Origin: Ceratodon purpureus
Taxonomy: Eukaryota > Streptophyta > Bryopsida > Pseudoditrichales > Ditrichaceae
Direction: 5' to 3'
NCBI GenBank assembly: GCA_014871385.1
Contig: CM026422.1
Coordinates: 9,075,374-9,139,373, forward strand
Length of the DNA: 64,000 nucleotides
In this document: in pieces, positions 1-14,099 of the stretch
Layout of the letters: every line of letters starts with the position of its first letter
Numbering within the stretch: the stretch's first letter is position 1
Translations under genes and position numbers: made by a program
The notes under the pieces: generated by a model
Told to the model about the DNA's origin: nothing
Database searches by the model: none
What the model saw: the letters and a program-made list of their open reading frames with translations, nothing else

Positions 1-858
1 TGTTTGCCACATTGAACTTATAATAACACCAATGACATGAGCGTTGTTAAGTGGTCTCTCTTCTAATCGTTGTTGTTAGCTTTTTTTTTGTTGTGTTTCA
101 CGTGCTTTTGTGAACCTAGAAATGCACTCTCAATCCAATAATGCAAATGGTGATTTTTCATGAAGTTCATAGACATGATCCTTAAGAACAACCACTTCCA
201 CTAGACAAGTTCTTGGAACAAGTTTTTAAACGTGCCAAAATTTGCGTTGAATAGGTTCCACAAATAAAAAGTTATGTAATATAGAAAGAGCTATTATTCG
301 GAAACAATGAATAGGTACGGATATAAACTTTGACATGCCATATATGACATGTGAATACGAGAATAAAACTTTCAAACTCCAACATAGTAATCTTAAAGTG
401 CTTGATTCCTTCATCCACCAGCCGTATATCTTAGAAGGTTTCTCACATGACTTCAAAGATATAATTGTAGGTCAACTTATCAATTAGATAATACCTAATA
501 TACACCACTCCTAACTTTTTCGGGCACCCATCTCTGATGCGTCAGTAGTCTATTCGCATGGCACTCATGATTGTATTCATCACACCTTCGGGCAGAATAT
601 GAAGCAGCCCTTACCAAGAGGTATTTCCAAAACAACACTACACAGCCAAAAAGCACCAAACAACGACATGGCCTCCAAAAAAAACATCCAAGGAAAACTA
701 ACTGGTAGGTATCAACGACCTACCAGGACAAAGCCCAGCCAGTGTGCGATCCGCTTCAGAACGTGAAAGAAACTTGATTATTAAAAATGGCTATCTAAGA
801 AGCCTCAATGCACTATATGTGGGGTCAACCTCAACAACAAATCAGCTGACGACTTCAA
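1..858. other. Intergenic, no gene recognised
   Basis: This is AT-rich sequence downstream of the complex I gene. Short open frames (for example 226-456 on the minus strand) show no family resemblance and no splice context. The part next to 859 probably holds the 3' UTR of that gene. I see nothing else. Confidence 0.5.
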
Positions 859-4593
<3,735 letters not shown>

Positions 4594-5900
4594 GGCGACG
4601 GGGAGTGCGTGCCTGCGCGTGGGCGTGGGGTTCCTTGGGCGAGAGAGAGACAGAGATTGAGCTCCGCAGCTGCAACTTCCGCTGCCTCTCCCACACATGA
4701 GCTTCTCCGGCACTCTCCACCCAGTGCCACCGCGCTCTTGCGCCGTTGCCCTGGCGCATCTAGGCTGATACGTAGATGCTAGAGACCTTCGTTCAGTTCA
4801 TGGCAGTCATTCATGGTGGCGGTCTTTTGTTGTTTTCAATTTCGTTTACTGGGGAGCTTTATACTGTACAGTACAATATGCAGTGTAGTTGTTTTGAGAA
4901 CATTGGTTACAGTACTTTAAAAAATGGTTACAGTATTTTAAAAAATGGTTACAGTACTTTAACAATGGTTACAATGGTTAAAAAATTTAGATCAATGTTT
5001 TATTTTGTTATTAAATATCTTTTTTTATGTGTATTCATATTTTCTTCATGTTTTCTCCTTTATTTTTAATTTTTAGTGTGAAAAAGTCCCAATGGAGTTT
5101 AAAGTCTTGATGTCACACCTCATTTTTCTAAAACAAATTATAGAACCTTCACACAAAAAACATTGGACAAAAGCCCAAGAACATCTTTGTTAGATTATTG
5201 TATCTTACTTTTGGGCCTATACTACAAAAAGTGTTGTGTAAAAAGTCATACTCTCATTTTGTACATGAAGAGTCTAGTTGGCAAAAGGAAACAACATAGT
5301 TTTAGAGCTTCAAACCAACATTTTATGGGAACCTCATTGAGCTTACCATTTCTGAAATCTTACTAGAGGGTCTGATCCAGGAATGTACGAAATCCAAAAA
5401 CTGTAACTAATGAAAAGTGTTATGATCAACGAAGGACTTTAATCTTTATCAGAACCAATGCTTTGTTTCGGATTGATTTATAAATTCGAACCAAACATCG
5501 TCCCTACTTCCGAAACAGCAGACAACTTCCACACAAAATTCTTATCAATTGATCGATTATGACATTTGGTAGATACCTCACACGAATACCGTTGTTCTCA
5601 ATTTAACCATTCCCTTGTGAAAAGTTCTCAGCCTTCATTGCAAGAGCATTTTCAATAAACAACAAGGAATTATAGAAATGTTCAAGATATTGTTACCACT
5701 AATTTATCTGCTGCTACGGCATTCAGAATTGTGCACTGATCTCATCAGGTTTGTGATACAGGGCCCGACATAGAAAAGGAGAATATAGTGTAACATTAAC
5801 ACCAAACAAAATTCATAACACACGGAGTCCGTAGCAATTATGTATATGATGTGATAGAAACCTATTCAGACTTTATTCACATTTCAGTAGATACAACAGT
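4594..5900. other. Promoter/intergenic region between two minus-strand genes
   Basis: The first ~160 bases are GC-rich and probably hold the 5' UTR and promoter of the complex I gene. The rest is AT-rich with no recognisable gene. Its right end should contain the 3' UTR of the heat-shock gene. A short tandem repeat is listed separately. Confidence 0.45.
4904..4985. repeat. Short tandem repeat, ~23-bp unit
   Basis: Three to four imperfect copies of a unit close to ggttacagtactttaaaaaat. The last copies are shortened. Confidence 0.75.
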
Positions 5901-6113
5901 TTCGTGGCTCTTGAATACCAGGAGAGCAAAAATTCTAATGATTCAAGGCCTAACATTATTCGTACAATTATCACACCGGACATAGTACCTATGCAATTAG
6001 CAACTACACATATTAACACCGTACGGAACGATCATCAAATTACCAAGACACCCATATTGATACTCCGGGGATGGCACAAGAGCAGTATCTGTGAGGAAAC
6101 CTTCATACTCGAA

Positions 6114-6578
6114 TCAAGCGATTTCAATCTGGCGCACTTGTTCCTTAGGCTTCTGCACCTTCGGAATCGTCACAGTTAGCACGCCATCTGCCGCATGCGC
6201 CTTCACCTCGTCCACACTTGCGTTCTCAGGAAGACGGAAACGCCTCATGAATTTGCCTTGAGTGCGCTCAACCCGATGCCAAGTATCGCCCTTCTGCACC
6301 TCCTCTTTCTTCCGTTCTCCGCTGATCTCCAACGTCTTTCCGTCCACCACCTGCACCTTCACTTCCTCTTTCTTCAGCCCGGGAAGGTTCGCCTTGAAGA
6401 TGTGCGACTCCGGCGTCTCCCGCCAATCGACCTGCGTGTTGCCCACGGCGAGCACATCCCGCACGAACTGCCGAGACGGCCCGCTCTCCAACAACGCCAA
6501 CGGATCCCAGATGCTGGTGACCTCGAAGGGGTCAAGAATGCTGTGGCCACGACCGGAAAGTTCGAGCGAAAGCGCCAT
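6114..6578 (-). CDS. Class I small heat-shock protein (HSP17-18 type)
   Basis: Cytosolic ATP-independent chaperone of the class I plant sHSP family. The frame is open from 6593. I prefer the ATG at 6578 (MALSLELSGRG, 154 aa) because it matches the usual sHSP start and because an acceptor (ATGGCAG, exon resuming at 6586) probably removes the upstream ATG with a 5' UTR intron. Features in order: variable N-terminal arm with WDPL-type motif (about residues 24-35), consensus region with VDWRETPESHIFKANLPG, alpha-crystallin domain to about residue 140 including the GVLTVTIPK strand, and the C-terminal I-x-I anchor (QIEIA). The coding part has no intron. The upstream region has a TATA box and heat-shock elements, so heat induction is likely. 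If unspliced, the protein would start MAEVD and have 159 aa. Confidence 0.95.
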   Translation of the reverse strand: MALSLELSGRGHSILDPFEVTSIWDPLALLESGPSRQFVRDVLAVGNTQVDWRETPESHIFKANLPGLKKEEVKVQVVDGKTLEISGERKKEEVQKGDTWHRVERTQGKFMRRFRLPENASVDEVKAHAADGVLTVTIPKVQKPKEQVRQIEIA

Positions 6579-6586
6579 ATCCACCT

Positions 6587-6949
6587 CTGCCATTCCAGAA
6601 AACGTAAACCAAACTTAGTACAATGCACGGTCCACCTCTCAAGTTCCCTCTCCGATCCAAGAAACCCTCAAACAAAAACAACATATCAACTGCACGTTCA
6701 ACTCAATAACCTCAAGGCAAGTTACATCATCAGAAATGTAACCAAAACGCGAGATCAACATCTAATCAAAATACAAGAGACTCTCAGTACTAGAATCCTC
6801 ATACTCAGTACAATGCACAGCATTCCACAATCCAACCTCCGAATCAACTTCAGGACTCACCAGTTCCTGCAACCTCACCAGAACAAAACACCTCTACAAT
6901 TCAAAAGAACAACAACGTCAATTCAACCCCATGACAGCAAGATACTCAC
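6587..6949 (-). other. Probable 5' UTR intron of the sHSP gene
   Basis: Donor CGAG|GTGAGTAT at 6950/6949 and acceptor TGGCAG|AGGTGG at 6587/6586, with a T-rich tract (gtttacgttttctgg) before it. It would place the TATA box about 190 nt of mature leader upstream of the ATG at 6578. Inferred from splice signals only. Confidence 0.5.
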
Positions 6950-7131
6950 CTCGAGAAATGTCACCTGCAAGACTCCGAGCTCAAAACGAACTCAAAACAA
7001 GAAGCACTAGTAGGATCACTCTGAAAACCAACAACTAACAAGCTGCAATGGATGCTGTATGCAAGAGTAGACTAGAAAGCACGAGTGAATGTAAGCTCTG
7101 AGATGTGTGATCTGGAGATGAAGACACCGGG

Positions 7132-7139
7132 TATTTATA
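7132..7139 (-). promoter_or_regulatory. TATA box of the sHSP gene
   Basis: TATAAATA on the minus strand (within gtataaatacccgg), in a position fitting a transcription start near 7100-7110. Confidence 0.7.
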
Positions 7140-7275
7140 CATGAGACAGAGATTGAGAGGAATGTGAGAATGGAAGATCGTAGAAGATGGTGGAAGGTGT
7201 AGAAGGTTGTGGAAGGATGGGTTCGGGAGCTGGATTAAGCGGGGATGGACTGATCATCAGGTGTGCACGGATCTA

Positions 7276-7283
7276 GAAAGTTC
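7276..7283 (-). promoter_or_regulatory. Heat-shock element
   Basis: GAAAGTTC, a perfect GAAnnTTC pair, followed one base later by another GAA. It lies about 140 bp upstream of the TATA box. A CACGTG G-box core sits next to it at 7291-7296. Confidence 0.6.
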
Positions 7284-7406
7284 TGAAATGCACGTGAAAT
7301 TAAAACTTACGTGCATGGATGCATGGCTGCTGTTAGCGTGAAGGTTTCATGGCTTGCTTCTAGGACGTTCCAGGACTTGCATGAAGGCATGATTCTTTCA
7401 TGGCGT

Positions 7407-7414
7407 TTCGAGAA
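7407..7414 (-). promoter_or_regulatory. Heat-shock element
   Basis: TTCGAGAA, a perfect TTCnnGAA pair. A weaker array (TTCtaGGAcgTTC) occurs near 7357. Together with 7276-7283 it marks this as a heat-shock-factor promoter. Confidence 0.55.
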
Positions 7415-7626
7415 GCTGCGGACGGATGGACTGTTCTGGATGGGACGAATGAATGAATGAGTGAATGGGTTGGAAGTTGGGAGGAGCCTGAGAAGTTCAT
7501 GAGTCAGGTAACTCTTGTGAGTATTGATGAATGCTGCGGATGGCTTTACTTTGGATTGCTTCCAGTTTGAGTTTGTATTACAGCTTACAGCAACAACTTA
7601 CTTACAATTCTCATGCTCCAAGGATA

Positions 7627-8668
7627 GGCGTGGACAGGGCATCCCCAGGCTGGGACTTACCTAGTGCTACGAGCGTTTCTAGGAGCCACTCCCATTGGTT
7701 GGCTTTTTTCTTCCAAAACCCTGAAATTTTCAATTTGGACCCCCTCAAGACCATTTTTGGTAATTTTGAATTCAAAAATGGGGCCTGCGGCCCCAAATTA
7801 CTCTAGAGAGATACCCTTAGGAATTTTAAAATAAAAAACCAAAAAGGGGGAGAGCACAATAAAGTGTACCACAAAGTGCAACATGTGATCACTAGGAAGT
7901 GAATTTGAAGTGTGCTGTTTTTTATTGCTCAAAGCTGATTTTGAGCATTTTGGTGTAGTTTTTGAGCATTTTAGTCACTTTTTAAGGTGTCACAAGGTAT
8001 CTTACAGGCATCTCCATAAAAAAAACATCTTCAATTGAAACTTAATTTGACCGCTAGTTCTAAATTATGAAAATGAACTTTTCCAAAGTCTTAATTTCTT
8101 CATTTAGGGCCCTCTATTATCTTTAGAGGATGTTTTTTCCAATTTAAAAAACAATGTTCGGTGAAAAAAACCTCATAAAAAGTTTCGTCGAAAACAACTC
8201 CCCAAAAACGTCCCAACGAAACTTTTCAGCTGTACAAACTTCCAAAGGAATTGCTTAGGCCCATTTTTGAAACCACAATTCACAATCGGAGGGTACAACG
8301 CAGTCAAAAGTGATTTCTAACATTTGTGTACTCTTTTTTGTCCACTTCTTCAAATGACAGCATTCACTTTGGATCACTTGCCGTGACTTGTAAGGCTTCG
8401 TAAAAGGCACACATCGGTTCCAAAATTTCGTAGACTCAAGATGACCGAGTCTATTTTCTATACCCAAAGCCGCTTCCAACATATCATTAAATTATATGTC
8501 ACTTTTCTTAGTGTTTACAACAATGGCTGAAATTGGCAATGAGCTAAGCACTTTTGTGGTACACTTTATTGTGCTTCCCCCCAAAACTAAGGGCTCATCA
8601 ACCCTGCCCCTCCGAAAAACGCTCATTGCACTAGGTAAGTCCCAGCCTAGGGATGTCCTGCCAAAGTG
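7627..8668. mobile_element. MULE-like non-autonomous element, 1.04 kb
   Basis: A 9-10 bp direct repeat, CCAAGGATA(G), flanks the element at 7618 and 8669, which fits the Mutator-type target duplication. The ends are inverted repeats: the stretch around AGGCTGGGACTTACCTAGTGC on the left recurs inverted near 8625-8660, with weaker similarity at the extreme tips. A second inner inverted pair (gcacaataaagtgtaccaca near 7855, inverted near 8555) extends the fold-back. I see no transposase. The interior around 7840-8200 is shared, inverted, with 35300-35545. Confidence 0.7.
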
Positions 8669-8677
8669 CCAAGGATA

Positions 8678-10105
8678 GTACCCTTCTTACTGTGGTCTCA
8701 TCTTTCAAAGAAGGTATCACTTGCCTGTTTGAGTTGAAGTTTTCCATAAGTGTAAGTTTCCAAAGATTAGATGATAATCTTAATATGTTAAGTTTTAGTT
8801 TTTTTTTCGTTCAAAAGATATCAATAATTTCAAGTTGTCATAGATATTAAATGAAAGAAATATAAAAAGATTCAACCATATAATATTGTATTAGACTTGT
8901 ATGTGGCGTATATCAAAATTAACCTTTCAAAGCCTTATAGATTGGAATATCATAATATTTTGGTGTCAAAATATTGTTCGAAATTTTGAGTATCAAGCAC
9001 TTTGTAGTTAAAATGTTATCATGAAAGGTTTTTCAATAAATTAAATTTCAATTATAAATTTATTCAACCTTATCTTAAGAACACATTGTTGTAAGAACAC
9101 AGTCTCAAAAAAATCATCAATGTATCTAGAGCAGCCTTACAATGTCAAAATATGGCCCGAGTTTTAATGTCAATGTCAAAAAATATAGGCTTGATTGATT
9201 TTTAATTTGTAAGTTTTAATTTTGAAACAGATGCCACTGAACTTCATTGCAAGCAGAGCCTGTACACAAAGAAAACCAAGAGCCCAGAGTTGCCTGCCGG
9301 CGGGGATGCCAGCTTGATTTTCAAATTCAAAATCATTCCTGTCTTGGGGTTTTTACGACATTGACAACGTCACGGAAACAAGAGGTTTAGCTTAGCGAAA
9401 AACGTGCGCTGCAAAATACTAGAGTGCAGAAATTTAATTTTGAGAATTAGCATGTTGTTCTGTGAGCAATGGCATCAAATGCAGGGAGGCTAGAAAGAAA
9501 ATTTGGGACTTCAGTCCATCAGTTGCTGAGAAATGGATGTGGTTTTCAGGGACACAATCGATCAGCAACTTGGATCTAAAATTTACAAGCTTTACTAAGT
9601 CATTTTAACTTAAAGAATCTCCCAACAGCATCAGACAATTAGATGACGGAATGGATCATTGATAGGCTTCAATCATTCAAGATTGATTCGCCGTACTTTA
9701 GTATTGCCTAACCGTGCTTCTGTACGAAACACGTTGTAATACCTGTTCTTTCACCTCAGTGACAGAACCTGACTACGTTTTTCACCTGTTCTTTCACGAT
9801 TTTGAAACTGTCTGAGACTCTCAGAAGAAAATTGTTTTGAACACAACTACCTAGTATCCTGTTACCTACACTAAATGTACCTTAATTTCTACACAATTCC
9901 AACGGACCGATTACGTTAAGCAAACATTACTACGCTACAACCTTAATCTTAGGACTTCCTTCTAGGGTCATGGCTTCAGTGCTGCAGCTACCCCGTCAAT
10001 ACGTCCTAGCTTGATCTGCACTGCACGTGAAGTTCCCGGAGCAAGACAACTCAGCATGGAACTGCTGAGGCATCACATTTGAATTTCACTGGAGGTTCGT
10101 CAAAG
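8678..10105. other. Intergenic, no gene recognised
   Basis: AT-rich. The last few hundred bases before 10106 should contain the 3' UTR of the BREVIS RADIX-type gene. No repeat or gene was seen. Confidence 0.5.
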
Positions 10106-12993
10106 TCATAGATATTGTTTATGTATTCGGCCGCGATTCTCGTCCCACCAAATTTTTGCTTGCTTCTCTGTAAACTTTTCACGACTGCAAAATCAAGGAC
10201 ACGGAGGATGAACAACGCAAAACTTGCAACGAAAAATAGCATTCAACAACAGGTCTATAAATAGCGCTGAATATAATGCAAATTACTAGGTTACTATAAA
10301 ATCCATCACATTTTACAAATACGGGAATCCTGCCTCCAAAGCACGCAACGACATCATGTACATATCTGAGCTTCAGAATTCGACAATACCTGAACCTGAC
10401 ACGCTTCAACTCTCTCCCACCCCCAGTCAGATTCTTCAATGTTAAATACACGCCTGGAACGTCCTCTTCAACCCAAGTTGTTTCTTCTCCTTCAAAATTT
10501 CTGTCGCTACCTTCCTCACTTTGGATGGTCTCTGTTTCGGTTGCTCTATCATTAGTTACCGAGTCTGAGACTTCGCTAACCGCGTCCCTCATAGACTCTC
10601 TGATTGACTCTCTAATCGACGCTTCTCTAATCGAGGCCTCCCTGCTCGATGTATCTCTTAATGATGCTCCACGCGCTATCCCAGAATTGTGGCCATACGG
10701 TGAATCTCTCATCGAAGGTCCTCGTGACCCTTGTGGACTGTAGGCCGGGGTTGCATACCCTGAAACTCCTGAAACCTGCTAAAGAAGATGAACATTTGCA
10801 TACTGTGAGCCTTGCTCACAGACACGTAGTCTAGCTCTAGTTAACCAGAAACTTGATTTACTCAAACTGACATGATGCATTGTCTGCTACCCAGCTTGTA
10901 CCCAATCATAAGGAACACTGGTTCGTCTATATAACTTCCATTAAACTCTCCATCAAATAACCTTCATCAAGAGTCGCTGGTTCTCAACAATCAAGGGGAA
11001 GCAATACCTCTTCCTCTGAGCTTGAAGTTGCTTGGTGATCGTTGGTTGATGTTCTTTCAAAAGCAGGCACATTGTAGACCGCGCGGACACGATTGCCGTT
11101 CTCCGCCCACCACGACTCCGCTTCTTTTTTGCTAAAAATATCTCGGCTGCAAAGAGGAAAATTAGATGATTTATATTTCGTTCACTTCAGAGCTTATGAC
11201 CACATCATTTGAAGAATACTCACCCACATGATCAGTCTCTCACTCTGCTAGTATCTTCACATACTACATAGCTCTGCCAACAATGAATGTGCTTTCCCTG
11301 ATATCGGTTAGTCCTACTTTCAATACAGAAGGACTTTCCCAAGTAGTACCTGAACCGAATTCGTTTAAGTGCGTTGCAACCATTAGATAAAGTCACGAAT
11401 GTAATGAACACCCCAAGCTCTACTTGTGAGAACCATTCAGTGCCAGGAACACCGGCCCCCGGTGGAACAACACGATTAAAATTTCGCGACTCTTCCGGAA
11501 CCTTCACAGCAGCGCCATTGGCCATGTGATAGCTCGAATAACTTGGGCTTTCATTCTGTGGAGGGGAAGGTTTATTCTGCATTTGTGGAGTTGAAGGTTT
11601 GCTCTGCATATGTAGAGGAGAAGGTGTACCCTGCATATGTAGAGGAGAAGGTGTACCCTGCATATGCAGAGGAGAAGGTGTACCCTGCATATGTAGAGGA
11701 GAAGGTATACCCTGCAAATGTGGAGTGGAAGGTTTACTCTGCATTAGCGGAGTAGAAGATTTGCTCTGCAGACAATGTTACAAAATGACAACTTATGAGA
11801 TATCTCAAAAACACCACCGAGCTTTGCAATTAATGTTAGCTGATCGCGTTAACTGATATAGTCAAGCTTGAAAATATCAAGAAGAAAATTGTTGCAAAAC
11901 CTAGTCATCAGAATCGACTTTGAACTTCCAGCAGAAAGTGGCTAAATACTTCAGAAAGAAAATGGCCTGAGTGACTCGATAGGTGTATGGAAGATATATT
12001 CTTACAGTGCCATCTATTTTCTGTTCCGGAATTGCTGCTTGAGATGAGCGTGCAGAACCAAGGTTACTTCCTTGGTCGTCTCTCGATGAGCTTGGATTCT
12101 GAATTTGAACGACTGGTAACGAAAAATTGACCTCGTTATAATTGTCCACTGAAGCCATTGAAGTATCTGGGTGGACAGCGTGAGCAGCGTCTTGCTCAGA
12201 GGCGGAAGTTGAACAAGGCTTACAGGAATGTGTGCAAGCTCCCGCTGTCAACTTAGCCGCCATCCCCTTAAACTGTGAACACACATTACCGCTTATTTAG
12301 TAAAATAAATCGATGATTAGCATAAATTCACCAACCATTCCTTGTAAACTCACTCAGTGTTTCACCATACCGTCGACAACGTCATTGCAATCGGAGCAGA
12401 ATTCATCAACTCTCACGTCTATTAGTATGACAATAGTATGTAAAAACCTCTACAGCTCGAAACACAATTTAATGGAAAGGTGGACAAGGAGGCATAACTA
12501 AATCAGGATGTAAAACTAGGCAGTCACCACAAGCGCCGAAACCATGAACATTAGTGCCTCAACTGCTAACTTCTGCAACCTTAGAATTCTCTTACATGTT
12601 AGTAATCGAAAAGTCCAAGGATGGAAATGTAAATAAGATAGTAGAACATGATTAGTCAGTTATACTTGAGCAGAGAGAACCTACGTCTGCGGATCGCAAT
12701 GGCGCCCTCGAGCATTGCAATGCTGCAAAAAAACTTCTCCAACCTCTTCCAACAGGTTTTCCAGAGGCAACCTCTTCTTTTCTCTCGGCATGAGGACTTG
12801 CTTCGGGAGGAGATGCGCTTTGATTTCCTAGGCTTTTGAAAGACCAAGACGGATGGATCAGAGTCTGGCACGTGAATGACTTTGTTTTCCGCAAGTCGGA
12901 TTTGGACTCTGATCTCGGCGGCGTCTTCACCTCTTTCTCGTAGTCAGCCTCGATTGCCTCTTCTAGAGTTTTCGAACTCATGCAGGCCAGCAT
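10106..12993 (-). CDS. BRX: BREVIS RADIX (BRX) family protein
   Basis: Plant-specific regulator. Angiosperm BRX proteins act at the plasma membrane and nucleus in auxin-linked growth. Exons: 12993-~12865, 12272-12006, 11765-11350, 11146-11008, 10775-10390 and 10184-10106, about 471 aa, longer than Arabidopsis BRX. Family marks: N-terminal MLACM (compare ML/FxCIAC), KSFTCQ followed by FKGMAAKLTAGA, then two BRX domains. Domain 1 contains EWFSQVELGVFITF, LKRIRFS and EAESWWAENGNRV. Domain 2 contains DVPGVYLTLKNL, GGGRELKRVRFS, KIWWDENRGRIHKQYL and the stop. Exons 2-6 join in phase with consensus splice sites. The first junction is odd: at the position expected from homology the sequence is CAG|ACTCTG, not GT. 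A Ser/Arg-Glu repeat (near 10580-10640) and a 27-bp minisatellite fill the linker. The ATG at 13005 is an alternative start. Confidence 0.9.
11577..11765 (-). repeat. 27-bp coding minisatellite in BRX exon 3
   Basis: Seven 27-bp units encode a 9-residue repeat (MQGTPSPLH and variants such as MQSKPSTPQ). The four central units are almost identical and the outer ones diverged. The array starts exactly at the exon 3 acceptor and lies in the linker before BRX domain 1. Its length keeps the frame, so copy-number change would be tolerated. Confidence 0.9.
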
Positions 12994-13005
12994 TTTGACG
13001 GCCAT

Positions 13006-14030
13006 TGTTCCTTTCAGAACCAAGGCAAAAAATGTAATGTGCCTCTGTTCTGATCGGTTATTCACAACATGAAGTTGCTCAAAACAACAAATAGATTCCG
13101 TCCATTATCTAACTCCATAAGCTAAAAGCTTACGAATAAGCTTCTGAAACCAGAAGCTCGTTCAACAGTCGCACTCAACCGAAGATACGAAAACTCATAA
13201 CAGAGTGATTTCACGAACTCGCTTCCGCATCGAAGTCCAGTCGCGCATGTCTAAAACAAGCCTCACTCACGCCGAGTCCATGCATACTCGGTGAGCTTCA
13301 ATCCTCCACCGCTACCGAACCTTCAGATCTACTAAACCAACCATTCACGAACCTTAGAATCCGAAACAAGCTAGAGTGCACAACCAAAACAACCGTCCTC
13401 ACAATCACCCGCTCCTAGCGCTAAAACCTCAAACTAAATCCGAATGTAGCTAAAACCACAAACTGAATCCAGATCCATGCGCTCAAAATCTCCCCCCGCA
13501 CGCGCCATTAAATAACCGCTTCGCTTCCGAAGCAGTCCGCCTCCTCCTCAAAACCAAATCCTCTCCCCGCGAACCAAAGCTCACATCACCTGCTCCTCAC
13601 CGCAATGACTCATCACCACCTAACTCGACTACCGTCCAGCACCTCCCCGAGCGCAAAATTCCTCCAACGATCCTCCTCACGTCCATAAAACACAAAGTGA
13701 AATCCAACTAACACCGACGACAAACAAACACCACTAAACTCCTCCTCCTGCGCCTCCACAGCGTGAGTCCCGCGCTCAATCCACGAGCCTCAACTCCCGT
13801 GCGAGTGAGTGCGCCTGCGCTTCCATCACCACAACCTCCAGCCTTCTCGCCCTCCGCATTCACCTCCCAGACTGTCCCCCGCCATTCACCAAAATTATGA
13901 CCACAATAACAAACTCACAGAAACTCGCAGAAACTCGCAAAAAACTCAGCACAAACTCAGCACAAACTCAGCAAAAACTTGCAAAAACTTCGCATAGCCG
14001 TCTCCAATTTCCAGATGGCGCTCAAGGCGT
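13006..14030 (-). other. BRX leader and promoter region
   Basis: C-rich on the plus strand. It probably contains the 5' UTR, perhaps with an intron ending in ttctgaaag just before 13005. At 13916-13995 there is a degenerate run of short units near aaactcgcaaa/aaactcagcac. No other gene seen. Confidence 0.35.
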
Positions 14031-14035
14031 GGTGG

Positions 14036-14096
14036 GAACATATGGGAACATTAGGGAACTATAGGGAACAGGAGAGGGAACAGGAGAGGGAACACT
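14036..14096. repeat. Clustered GGGAACA motifs
   Basis: Six or more GGGAACA/GGGAACT units spaced 9-13 bp apart, including a 12-bp duplicate (caggagagggaa). Function unknown. Confidence 0.6.
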
Positions 14097-14099
14097 CGG

